Assembly: GCA_018398805.1 (NCBI GenBank)
Contig: JAGFBZ010000865.1
Span: 3,038,001 to 3,102,000 of the forward strand
Direction of reading: 5' to 3'
Length of the DNA stretch: 64,000 nt
Source of the DNA: Hirundichthys speculiger
Taxonomy: Eukaryota; Chordata; Actinopteri; Beloniformes; Exocoetidae
The position numbers and the translations under genes are program-made. A model generated the notes under the pieces. It was given only the letters and a program-made list of their open reading frames with translations. It was not told where the DNA came from and did not search any database. Positions 13,211 to 26,800 of the stretch are shown here, in pieces (position 1 is the first letter of the stretch; each line of letters starts with the position of its first letter).

Positions 13211-16200
13211 ACCCACACACACACACACGCACACACATATACAAATGCTAGGCTCATGTTGATGTGTGAATTTGGTCACTGTTTTGATTTTTGTTACTTT
13301 CTTTTTATAATAAATGATAATTTTTGAATACAATTTACTATTTCTGTGTCTATTTTATGTATATTCACTACAGTTATTCATATAAACCAGTGGTCTGAGA
13401 CATTGTTTACAGCTTCAAAAGGAGTTAAATAAAATTAGGTGTTAAGCAGTGGTTTTTCTGTTAATGTAGAAGCAGTTAAAACAGGCCGGTCAAATTTGAC
13501 CGGGAGCACTAAAGTAAGGGGGGAGAAATTAACACGACACAAAGGTTAAACATTAGCTCTTCAATCACTGCTACTACTTTTTGGCTTGGTCTAACATGTG
13601 ATGCATTGCATGCATTGCAGTCATCTGAGGCTGGATTTATCTCACTTTAATGTCAGTTTTATTAAGTCCTTGACACTGTTACAAGTGGGAGTGCTTTCCT
13701 TTTTCACGACTGAATTTTATTTTGCGTATAGTGTGCATTGTGGCTGCGTAGAGTTCGCTTGTTCTTCCCGCGTCTGTGTGAGTGTTCTCCAACTAGTCCT
13801 GCAGATGGCAAATGCACGGTAGTTTGTTTTGTTTGTCTTGGTGATGGACTGTTGGAGTTGGATATGTGAACTTCTGTCTTAAATGAAGTTCAATATTTTA
13901 AAAAAGCCTTGTTTTGATGCCTTAAAATAAAATTTGGAACGTTGCACATGAATGACACGTGTGCTTGCATGCAAGCGAGCAGCCTGTCCACTCATTCATG
14001 GGAATCCCTGTCATCTCTCACTGTGCCAAACTCTGCCTCTCCTTTTTTTAGCCTTCCAGAATTTACCATAAGAACAGTAAACAAAAAACTAAACAAAACA
14101 AACAACAAAAAAAAAAAAAGCCCAGAACATTATCTTTTCTGAAGAACTTTGAGCGAAACCATGCCAGAAGCCATTAAGTTGACCATAAGAGCCAGTAAAA
14201 AGCCGCTAGCTTGAACTGAAAGATGCACATGTATCCCATGTGGCACAGCTGAACAGACTGAAATGAAGTGGTTCAGATAAATACATGAATCAGCACCATT
14301 ACAAGACAATAACACATGATCTCCCCGTCGTTTAAGCGAGACTTGTATGCACACATTGGATCCACCGAACAGCTCCACGGTTTTCTTACCTTTGCAAATG
14401 TATCTCAGGTGTTGATCTTTGGTCTGGTCTGATAGTAAATCCATCAACCCCAGGTGAGTCGGGATTGGTGGAGCCACTGCTGAGCCTATCACTGCTCTCA
14501 TAGCCAGACTCCGTTCTTTGAATGGTCCAGGTGTCACTTCGCAGCAGAGTCTTGGGGCAGCCTTTTAGTCCCCTGCCCCTCTGTTGGCTGGCCTTGCTCT
14601 CTGACTCTGCAGAGCTGTGACTCTCAGTCTTGTGCCGCTGCTCGTCCTCATAAATTGTCATTAAACACTTCTGTCTCCGTTCTTCTGGGGTTCGTGCATA
14701 CTCCCGCTCGCAGTCTCTGCTTTGTTCAATGCGCACCCTTTCCTGGGATGAAGACTTGCTGCACCGCGGGCTTTCTTGTTGCTGTTGACGCCGTTGCTCC
14801 AGTTCGTTCAGTACAGTGTCCACATTCAACACTTCCCGAATGGGTCTCCAAGTGGACTTAGGCTTATTTCTGCTCCCCCCACTCCCACCTTTTTCCCATT
14901 GTTCGTGGCAGCTCTCCTGGTCATAGCGACCCGGGGAGGTGTTGGTCCTCCGGCTGTGCCCCCCACTCTGTGACTGTCCATGTGGCTCCTGAGATCCCTT
15001 GCTTAAATTGCTAGAAGACTTTTCAGCACGTGGATGACTTTTTGCTTTTTCTACAGAAGTCCTTGGCCCATTCTCTAGTGGAGATGGAGATCTTGCATAT
15101 GTCATGTCTAAGGAGAGTGAACACGGATCATTTATAGATTGACAATTGCTCTGATTTTGAGCTCTTATGTATGTGAACTACCTTTTGTACATGTCTCTTT
15201 ATAATGTTTCCCTCTTAACTACATATAAAGGGTTGATGCAAGGGTTTGCCGTACCTTTGTGATGTAATGGCTCAATTCTTTGATGTCCTCTGTCCTTTTT
15301 TGACGTTTCACCCGGCCTCTGCAAATTCTCCATGAAAGGTTCCTGAAATTTGTTCGGACTGCCGAAGGGATGTTTCACTGTGAACAAAACATGAATCGGA
15401 GAGAAAATGAGGGGTTGCTCCACTTTTTTTTTTGTGTGCTTTTTTTTTTATCTCTGAAAAACATGTTTCTGAGTCTTGCTGACGTCAGTTTGGCCCCAAG
15501 GCCTCTTTACAATATCTACTTCCTTCTTGCACCTCAACGACCAACTGCTGTTCACATTCAATGAACCTCGAAAGTTTATTAAAAGACACTACACACAAAA
15601 ACATCACCATATTTTTACAGGAGTCCTAAAAGTAAATATGGACAACCATTTTAAAGAAATGAGACAAAAATATTACACTTGAGTCCTTATTTAATTCTGG
15701 AAATAATGCAGTATTACATATCCATATTATTATTATACAGTAAATCCTCACAGTCCGCGGTCTCAGTAAAACAAAAAAAAATAAAAAAAATTTTTTGAAA
15801 AAATTAAAATGAAGCACGCAAGACTGAAGAGAAACACATCACATCAAGAACGAGTCTCAGGAAGCAACAAGAGCCTACACGGGATGCCTCATGAACGAAA
15901 ATCGAGGCCTGTGATTGGCTGCTACGATGGGCATTACTGTGCCGTCGCTGATTGGCTGACATGCCTCCCCGCATCTCCCATCTCTTGCTCTCGTGAGACA
16001 AAGCCGAGTTTAACGCTGATACACTTGGCGTTTCTGTTCGTTAGTTCCAAATATCGCTTGCTTATTTCAGTGATTTAGCGCCATTTTAAAGTTAACTCAT
16101 TCACTGCCATTGATGTCTATAGATGTCAATTGGGTCAATTGGGTCTAATATGTGTCACTGGGGTAGCAGAGCGTTATAATAAATATCAGAGTTTTGAACA

Positions 16201-19200
16201 TCGTAGTTAGTGTTCCGATCCTCCAGATGGCAGCATCGCCAGTCTCTATAAAGCCGCCGTTCCCCCCCTTCCCCCGAGGAATTGCGATTGAGAGAAAAGA
16301 TGGCGTAACGCATTCTACTGCTGATTAAGGATGAACGGAACGAGGTAGAATCAAAACATTTTTTTTTTCGAAAAAGTGGAACTTCTCGATAAGTTGAGGG
16401 GGAACTCCACATCACAGTTTTTCACCATTAGCGGGGGGGGGGTCACAGCCCCCATTAACCGCGAAGTGTGAGGGTTTACTGTGTACTAAATTTCATTATC
16501 GTGTAAAATAAACAACACAGATATACATCCTGGATTGCTGATTCTATCGTCTTAAAGGTATGGTGGGAGATCTTTGAAAAAACAGTTCCAGCAATCCAAC
16601 TCAAGTGAGATTCTGAAAATATACACTCCCTCCCTCCTCCCAAAGGCTCTGCCTCCTCCTCTTCAGCCCACCCCTAGAAACCACGCCTTCACACGATTCA
16701 TGACTACATGAAAGCGCATGTAGTCGTGGGTGGGTGGGAGTGCATTGATATTTGATGGACGTATTAGGCAGCCAATAAATGTAAAGATGATCAGTACATT
16801 GATTGGTCAGCGTTTTCCTCTGATTATACCCTCTAGACCAGGACCAAAACATTTGTTTTTTTTTTTTTTGCAAACATTCTAGTTCAGTAGGTGCAATGGG
16901 AATATGAAAAGGTTTTCAGGCAATATTGTAAAAAATGCTGCAAAAAAGATCTCCCACCATAACATTAACGTTCATGTTCTTGGAGATTGTCAAGTATATT
17001 TTTCAACTGAGTTGATGCATGTTGCATGAGTTTAATCATCACACCTCCAAAATAAGCAGCTCCTTTACACTTCAACTGTGACCCAGCATAAGATTTAGTT
17101 ATTAAAAAGTCAGCGCTGTGTCAAAATCTGAACCTCTGCAGAATACGACCCACTTTGGTAGCTCACTGACTGAAGTAAAACAGAAAAAAAAGTCCAGAAA
17201 AATTCTGCTGTGTTCAAAAATCTTCAGTCTAATTAAGATATGTTTTGGATTTGATCAAGTGAAGTATAAATGTATAAATCTGACAGCTTGTCCGTGCATA
17301 ATCCTGAAAGTTAGTGACAGCCTGTGTACAAATGGCGTCCTCGCAATCATACAACCAAATCAATGACCCCCAAATTATCTAAAATGCAGTGTGGAGTTAC
17401 ATCAGCTTCATTCTCTGTGGATCCAGACGTCAATAGTCCCCTTAAACAAATGTACCTTCACGTTGAGTCTGATTTCACCTTTAACGCGTCCATGAATCCT
17501 AAAAGGTTTGTATTCTTTTGCGAGTCATGCTGTAATGTTGGCTCTCAGGTTCTCAATAAACAATGATCTAATCCATACTTTTGTCTGATTATTGTAAATG
17601 AGTTCTAAACTCTCGACATCACAGTTGTATTTGAAGTTTCTGGCATGCGTTCTCAACATTTCTCATGGGAGCTTCACAGCCCTGTCATGGTTGACTTCTC
17701 CGCAGTCATTCATGACAAATTTTGATGGAGCCAGAGTGGATGGTTTGCTAGTGTACCATCCTCGCTCTCCGTCTCGCTGCAAATGGGGCAGGAAAGAAAG
17801 CGAAATCTCAGAAAAGAACAGATGCTGCATCATTAACTTTGGTAAAACACGCCACTGCCGCCTCGTCTGCCATCCCTGCGGTGTGTTTCTTTCCCTGGTA
17901 AGCAGGTCAGTGTGAGAAACACTGACGATGTGAACTGTGAGCATCTGCCTTTAGATAAGCGTTCATCTAACAGCTGCTGTCCTTCACTTCACCGTCTCTT
18001 CCTCCCTTTTTTAAAAAAAAAAATGTATTTTAACTTGCTTCATGTTTTTAAGATTGAGAACAAAAGTACAACAGTATGATAATTAGGAAACAGAAGCCCT
18101 GAAGATCGCTCTGAAAGATGGCATGAAAAATGCAAACTGCTGAATGTATTTGTGTGCTTATAAATGTTACAACAGCAGTGATTAAGCTGCAGTATTATGG
18201 ATTTACAGATATGCTCATGTAGGCTAAAGCTGACTTTCAAGTTGTTCTCCTGAAAAAGGGTCCTCCTAGATTCAGATTCAGACACACCTTTGTGTGACTA
18301 ACACATCTGCCAAGTAATCAGCTAATGTACACATGCATCATGCTGCCCGAAGTTATGCAGAGACGCTCTTATGCAAGTGCCGTATATCGCCATGAGGCAG
18401 TCGTCTTTGCTGCAGCTGCAATAGTGGGCATGAGGATACTTCTCACTACTAGCAGAGGAAATTAATAGAACTTCAGTAAAAGTCAAAATATAATCTAATT
18501 CTAATCTAAGAATAGATAATATACATGATACAGTTACTTACAGTGACTGTCATAAAAGCAAAAATCCTGTCCCATGCCAAAGTATCTGGGCAGCACATTA
18601 AAGTAAAACAATCCATCTAAAAATCCAAGACGCCACTTCCAAAATAAATCAATCAAATGAATAAAAAGCTGCTAAATCAGTGGGGGTGAACGTCAGAAAC
18701 ATCAATGAGAGAAGTGAGAAGTGCAGATCCAGAGCATGAGTGGTCACAGGACCAGGGATTAGAGAGAAAGGCGTGGGCGGTAATCTGCATGCAACAGAGG
18801 CATCATCCTCATGTGGAGCTCAAGCCAGAACATAAGACCAGATCCAGATCGTCTCTCTGACCGTGGTTTAAACAACTCGGCCCCAACGACAACCACAACT
18901 GGAATTTACTTGAGCAAAATCGATGCCGTCATAGATACAGACAAAATGTGATGTTCATTTCACTTAATGATACCTTTACGCAGAGAAGTCAGTTATTGCA
19001 GTAGGTTAGGATTCTTCACCTCAAGTCACGCAGCACATCAAAGGATAATGTCTTTGATTCAGCTGACCTTAAAAAACTATTATTTTCATTTTCACTTAGC
19101 AAGAAATCTCTGTGATTACGTTGTATTGGCTGCATAGACAAGTGCTCAGCAATTACCCACCTCAAAAAAACAAAACAAAAAAACATTACTATCATGCTGG

Positions 19201-22200
19201 AATCCTGGAATTTTTTTTATTATTTTAATGACTGTACAGATGATTTCAGATTGAGCATAACCTGATCCAGCTGTTGTTAAAATGTTATAATGTTCAAACA
19301 GTTTTAAGTAATTCATAAAGAGGTTGTGAGCAGTGATAAATGACTGGGTGTGCCGACACAGTTGACCCTTTTTCCCGATTCCACCACCGGCCTACATTCA
19401 GATTGCTCCACTTTAACCATGCTCGAGCACCAACTGCCGACATACCGGGATGCCGTTACATCAAATGCCTGTTTGTTTACTCAGAGTGCATGTTCCTACA
19501 GCTGATGTCCGTTATCGAATCACTCACATTGCACAAATCCAATTTATTTTCTTTGGAGGACGGGACGTGCTCAATGCTTATGCAAAGCATCTCAGGAAGG
19601 CAACACGTCCAGGCAAAAAGTCAAAAGGCTGAGCTTGGCCAAACTTTATGCAAATGAATGCGTCCAACATGGACATTGCTCTCTGCATCATTGACTTCAT
19701 TAGGGAAGTATCTGCTTAGGTCGGCTGCTCTAAATGTGAAACGTGTCCAGCTGCAGACCAGAAACTTGTGGCCTCAACTCTACAGAACACTTTTCCCAGT
19801 TGGGAGTGGAGGTCATGCGTCCTGTCTAGAGTGGAGCGCCAATTTGTCTCTAATCTGCGGCCAGAACCCCTTGGCTCTGTCTGAAGGTATTGGAACGGAG
19901 TATTTGAAAAACTTTGGTCCACTTTAAAAACCAGGGAGGAGAAACTACTGGTGGTCATACGTCTTCATGATCCATTGCTGCCTGCATATTGGCACAGTGA
20001 GAGATCAAATGAAGTTTGGATAAAGATGGTGGAGGTTGAGGATGTGGGTTCACGAGTTTCATTTGCGAGGGTTTATTTGGTTAAATTAGAGGTTTATATT
20101 TATGCATTACAGCAAAATAGCAGACAGAAATAAACCCCGGATGTGGCTGCTGTTTACAGGTGTGCACTTCAAATTTTTAGATTACAAAATAAGGAAGTGA
20201 TGTGTCTGTGGTATGGTGAAGGCGGCGATGGAACGTCAGCACAAGGAAGAACAGCACAGACAGTATGATTGCAAAACAACTGTCTGTAATTATATATTTT
20301 TTTTTCTTGTTAGATACAGCCCTCTGATGTAGCCTTCACCTTTTTTTGAATTCCTGGACTATGCCATTATGATGTTAATTGTATTGAGGAACTGTCTCAT
20401 CTACATGTCATGGTGATGCTGTGTACACGCTCTCCTCCAAATATGCGTGCAACGACACTGTGTTTAAACACACCTCTTCCAACCGTGCCACAGACCAGCA
20501 GAAGGGCTCTCGCACCAGCCACACGAACCAGACTTAGCTCTCTATCCAGCTTCAGCACAGTACAGATTCCCTGGTGTGACTGCATCCTTAGTTGCTCATT
20601 AATATATTTTACACCCTCTCAAATTATGACACAACCACAATATAAAAGATATTTAGGTTTTATGCACAAGCTCTAACATAGATGAAAAAGAACTCTAATT
20701 TAACAAATAACAGGAAACATCCTGTGTAGCGATTGTGGAGAGATGAGACTGAAACAGGAACTTTTGGTTTAAACGAGGAGCATCCTTGTGACCCTAAATA
20801 GGAATAAGTGGGAATAGACAGAGAGATTGATGGATGAAAAACATTGTGCTTGGACACAAACTAAAAAAAAAAAAAAAAATCTAATTAATTAAGCCTTTTT
20901 CAAAGAATTTACTTTATACTCATCAACATCATTAGCCACTGTTGGCTACCTTGGGTTCTTTTGTGACCCTTCACATTATTTATGTTTTGCTTTATTAGTC
21001 AAGATGTCAGATTTTTGTAACACCGGATCATCTTCCTCAGAAAACATTTGACAGAAAAGAGAATAAATAATGTTAAATCTGATGCAGCTAATTCTAAAAA
21101 GACCATTACATGTCAATGTACCACCATATTATGAGGATTTTTAAAGGATAAGTGACTGTTTATTGCCTGGCAGTTAATCAATTAAGAGTGAAGTCTGTAT
21201 ACACACATTTCTCATTAGCTGATTTAAAGTAAATAGAAACACTAAACACACTGTCTGTGAGTTGTGCAGGGTTAGTCAAACTAATACGCAGGATTATCTT
21301 ACTGGTGACGTCGCCATTGACCTGGGCTTTGTAGCGGGGACACATAGTGGTTTGTCTTGGTGCATCTTCATTGGACACGGGACTCCCCTCAGGATTGGTG
21401 TAAAACAAAAGAAGCGGTTGGAAATGTCCCCTGATACATTTAGAGGCAACATCCTTCCATTTGGATCCAATCTAGCAAAAAAAAATAAAGAAAAAAAATA
21501 TATATATATATTATGTAAAGCCCACATAATGTGCAGTAACAGACTTTTGTAAAGGGGTAAAGAGGTTTAACAGCAGACATCCTAACCTCTTTTACAGTGG
21601 CATCATCAAAAAACATCCACTTTGAAGATTTGGTGTGATAGGCAAAAGCTGAGTAATGTTTACTTGAAAAACAGATCATCCCAACCAGATGAAGTTCAGT
21701 CCGCTTGGCAGTTTCATCAGTGACTCGGTTAAAAAGCTGAAAGAGAATGTGTTTGATCAATTATGATTGTCACATATGACTCCTCACCAGGTGCTGAACT
21801 GTGGAAAATAATGATTTCTGGACACTTTGTTATAATTTAGTCAATATGCACATTTTTTATAATGAATCAAAACTCTTTTAACACAGCTGACAGACATATA
21901 TACAAATGTTTATATAGCAAAATATATCCTTTAAGGTGGCTTAACATTCAGTTGTCTTCTGGTGCTTATAAGCAGAAGATAATAGCCATGTAGCCTTGTC
22001 AGCTCTTACCCCACACAAGTTCAAACGTGGCCCAAGCGATTTGATGACATCGTCTGTGAGATCAGACTGCTCAGCATCCCATACAAATCCAATAGTCACA
22101 ATCTCAGGGCAGTTCATGAGAACGCGGCGGATCTTGATACTCTGACCACAATCACTCTGCAAAGCATCAAGACATCTGGAGGTCAGTTATGTCGGCATAC

Positions 22201-23785
22201 AGACTAGAGACAGTAATTTAAGTGTATATGAATATGCATGTATGTATATGTATGGTGGGGAAAAATAAATACTGAAAAACAGGTCACATACCCTGCCAGT
22301 CTGTTTCACTGACTAACGTGCAAATTAAGGGCTTAAACACTTCTAAAAACATTTTTGTTCCAATTAAGTTAAAGTTACTGGCTCTTTTAAAGTTTCACTT
22401 TCTCTGATCTTTTAATAAGATAGCAATAAAATCTAAAGACAAAAAAATAACTCTAACCCCAAAGTTATTCTCACAAAATGAGTCATAGAATCAAAATTAC
22501 AGGTCTGAAATCAACAAGACTAAAGATGCCACCAAACCAAATGTTGAGAGGCAGAGGTCCAAGAAGTTTAAAAAAATAACAATAAAAAAATCATATTTGT
22601 GTGTTAAGATCAGAGTGATGACAGTAGCTGAAGGTGTCATTTGTTTTTTTAGTTCTGACAGATGCCGACTGTTCTGCTTACATAAAACTCACTGAACCAG
22701 CCTCAGCAGAAAACACAGGGATTAAAATAAATCTAATGCTTTATTTTAAGGTTCAGCAATAAGTTCACGAGTACTTTTAATCGTATGTCAGAGTAGTACT
22801 TTATGACTTTGTGTGTGCCGAGCTGCAAAACAACTACAAACAACCCCCCCACCAAAAACAACAACAACAAAAAAAAGCAGTAATAATGAAAAAAATCCTA
22901 AACAAGACACGCGACTCCCTTTTAACTCCCACAAAGTGACACAATTTTCCTTAATATTTATATGACACGCTTTAGTTAAACTTTAACTCTCCTTTTCCTT
23001 CTTGACAAAAACGTATATCTCTTTTTATAGTGACTGGTTTTAGTGGTGAAGTGAGCCGCTCAAATCCCGTTCACCTTTCACATCCACGGGGAGCGCCTTA
23101 TGTGAGATCGGTAATTTAATGTGACAATGCAGATATACATTTGGAAACAACTTCCGCTCAGTAACTCTTGAAGCACATTAGCACGCAGTACCCAGCCAGA
23201 GAGCTGCAAGACACAGCAAACCTCGCTTGCATCATCACACACCAGACTCCAAAATATTTGACTGGTAATTTTAGTTTTTTCATGCCTACATTGTTCTTAT
23301 TTGCAATTCATCCTGAACATTTGATATTTAAAAACAATTTTTATTCAAGTTATGGATTGGACTGGTACAAGCTGAGAAAAGTTTTTTTTTTTTTTATATA
23401 AACTTTATGCCTGCTAATGAAATTTGCTGTGACCAGCAAAACAGCATGCAAAAGCATAAAGCTTTTGATTTCATACTTCTGATGTACAATGAATGAATGA
23501 ATGCAGAATGATTTGAAGCAGAAGTGGTAAATGAAAATGAAGAGGCTGGATAATTCTACTCTGAGTTGGTTGTTTCACATAACAGTACCCTGCAATAGCC
23601 CCAAACAAAGTGACTGAATAGTACTTTCTTTATGATTTTTCTGTTTTTTTTCCACTGACTTCAGATGCAAAAGTACATGCTCTCAAGCACAGAAAAATAA
23701 ATGTGTTCATGTGGCCCGTTTACCCGTTTTCACTTTATATGGCTGACTACTTCATCCATCATTGAAAATTCTAAATACAAAATTG

Positions 23786-23828
<43 letters not shown>

Positions 23829-26800
23829 CAATCCTAATCTTTCTTTATGGAATTTTCTATCAATAGTATATAATGCTGGGAACACATTCAAGGAGTCTGA
23901 ATGTGTTCAAGGACAGAAACCATTGTTGGATCCACATGCCCTCAGGAAGCGCCGCACGAGAACTCGTCTTGCCATCGTGATGAATAGAGCCACATGGGCT
24001 CAGGAGTACCTTGGAAAACAATAGTCACTAAACACAGTCTGGTGCTGCGTCCAGAAGTGGGACCTGAAACTGTATTGTGACAGGAGGAAGCATTCATCAG
24101 CTCTGTGCAGAAACACTGAGGAGTTCTTTGGGCACTCGCTCATTTCAGAGGGACAGAATTACAGCGGACACGTGCTCTGAGGTCAGACGAGTCTCTGGAC
24201 GGCAGGTTCAATGTGACAAAGGTGACAAAGACCATCTGGGCGGTTATCAGCTGCTACATCTTTACACGCCCTCCCGCTCTTTCAGGTCAGCTAATCAGCT
24301 GCTCCTGAGCGTGCCTAACACCAAGCGTAAGCTCAGAGGGGACGTGCCTTTGCAGCTGTCGCACCAAAACTGTGGGGTGACCTGTCTTTGCTCGTTAGAC
24401 AGGCTCCTTCCCTTTCTGTTCTCAAGAACCGTCTTAAAACCCGCCTCTTCTCCTTTGCCTTTGGCACCATGCAAGATGTTGATTTTTAGCTGTTTTTTAT
24501 TTATTTTGGTTTTCCACATTTTTTACTAGGTATTAGTTTATTACTGTATTCTTTTTATTTTTATTAATGTTATTTTAATTCTTATGTTTTTTGCTAGTTG
24601 TGTTTTTATGTTTTAATTTTTTTATTGATTCTTCTGCATTGGTCCACTGTGGTTGTTTTAAAGCGCTTTATAAATAAAGTTGGTATGCTATGGCATGGCC
24701 TCTCAGATGTTACAGTATGGAGGTGCAGCTCGTCCCGTGGCTTGGGTGACTTGCATATGTATGAGGTTGATGCAGCTGTACGCATATTTGAAAACTGGGG
24801 AGACATACAGCATGTTACCATCAAGCTAAAGTTTTATCTTGACAGCTCTTGACTGGTTATTTCAGCTGTGTGACTTCAAACACACAGGATGCGACTGCTT
24901 GACGGACATCTGTCTCTAACTGAAACTGTGTGGATTTTAAAGAAGAGACTGAAGACTCCTGAGCCAATCAAGTCTTTTGTGCAGGCAAAAAAATATACAC
25001 AGATTCCTCTCCCAAAACAACAACAATCAAAATCTGGAATTTCAAAATGATTTAAAAGTGTGATTGTAAAGAATGTCGATGTAACCCATCGGTAAACGCG
25101 TCTGCGTGTCACTAGATTTGTTTATATTTTCTGTTAATGCAGTAAAGTTGCTCAGTAACGCCACTGAGATTCTGTACTTGTGCTTGTTACCGAGATCTTC
25201 CCAACTTTTCTGTACATGGAGTTTCCAGAAATAAATGAATAAAAGTCACGCCACCCATCACTTAGAAAATATCAGCATCAGGAATAGTGCAAAAAATAAA
25301 AAGAGCCAGAAAGCTTATATCATCAAGTCAATACCGCCTTTGGAAGGGTTTCAGGAAGAAGCATTGGTTTAAAGGAACAGAGCGTTGAGCCTCACTAAAC
25401 TGATGTACGATGAAAAGCAAGAAAGAGGTAGCAAATACAGATGAGAGAGAAAAAAAAAACTGTGGATAAGCCCTTGTTGCTATTTATACCCGAAACACTA
25501 GTTTGGCACAATCTCTTTCCGGCCGCTTCAAGTGCAGAGCCACAGTGGAAAGCACAGAGTGTACAATGCACCGTTGGAAGGACAATTACTTGTAGTAACA
25601 TCCTAACTGTTATATTGATCATCTAAATTATTCATTAATTGCTGCCTGTAAAGAATAAGCTTTTACTTATGTGTGAAATCAACCGGACGTTTGACTAAAC
25701 AGCACAGCAGGAGACAACGACTGAGTCAGCATGGGAGTAAAGTGTTAAGGTGGGAAAAAAAAAAAAAAGTCAATATGTGCATCACCTACCGGGCAGCTTC
25801 GGAGGTCACCTGTGTTGTTTGCAGCTTGCAGCAGTTCGCCAAACATGTCTGACCTGAGCCGCTCGTTCTTTCCCAGCATCCGATCAACCTGTTGGCTGTG
25901 CATGAAGACAGTGAGCATGTTGATAAAGAACAGGTTTTTCAATATCTAAATTTAGTTGATATTTCACAGAAACATCACTGGAGCTTCTAAGCCTCTGACA
26001 TCAGGCAGTTAATATGGAAAGTTTCAAAATAACATATACAAAATATTTCCTGTCCACTTCATTAGGTCCATCTACAGTCACATGCAAAAGCTTGTATCCT
26101 GTCTTTTAATCATGTTTTGTCTGTATGTGTATATATTAAAAAAAAAATTCAATTTAAACAATATTAAGTACTCCATTACTCCATTATTAAGTACAATTAA
26201 ATGATTGTAGACCTCCTCCTCCATCTTTAACAGCTATAAGCTGAAGGTGTCATTTTCTATGTTACTTTCCCAGTCTGGCACATTGTTGTGAAGGAATTTT
26301 GGCCCATTCTTCTTTACAATATTCCTTCGGTTCATTGAGATTTTTGGACTTTAGGTAATGCACCACTCTCTTAAGGTCCCACTGCAGTTTTTCAACTGGT
26401 GAGAGGTCTGGACTTTGACGAGGACACTCCAAACCTTGGTGCCATGGATTTCCTAGTTGGTGGATTGTCCCGTTGTAATTATGACCAAGCTTTGGTTGAT
26501 GGCCTCCAGAGTGCTCTGGTGTACAGAGGACGTCATGGTCCACTCAATGACTGCAAGACGCCCAGATTCTGTGGCTGCCAAACAAGCATAAATCATCACC
26601 TCTCTGCCGCCATGCTTGACAGTGGGTTTGAGATTTTTCTGCATAGACGATGCATGAAAGTTTAATTGCAGCACACATAAATAAGTTTAACTGCTGGAGA
26701 TACACCACTGAGAGACAGATCTGGAGTAGCTTCCAGGATTCAACTTGATATAACTAACACTATCAACCAAACCTGAACTCCATCTCTCCATTAACTTCCA

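Larger units (their letters stand above)
12069..13545. mobile_element. piggyBac-like element with internal minisatellite
   Basis: TTAA flanks both ends (12065-12068 and 13546-13549). The termini read CCTTTCTGTCGTGTTCGGGT and, in reverse complement, CCTTTGTGTCGTGTTAATTT, so they form inverted repeats next to a TTAA duplication, as in piggyBac elements. Only an acidic fragment near 12,750-12,840 hints at a transposase N-terminus. It sits in a usp53 intron. Confidence 0.72.

Noticed and set aside
12781..13333. ORFs rich in Cys, Val and Gly
   Set aside because: They are translations of the C23-(CA)n run and the minisatellite.
17598..17944. Overlapping ORFs considered as an extra usp53 exon
   Set aside because: Exons 9 and 10 join in phase without it, and its sequence does not resemble USP53.
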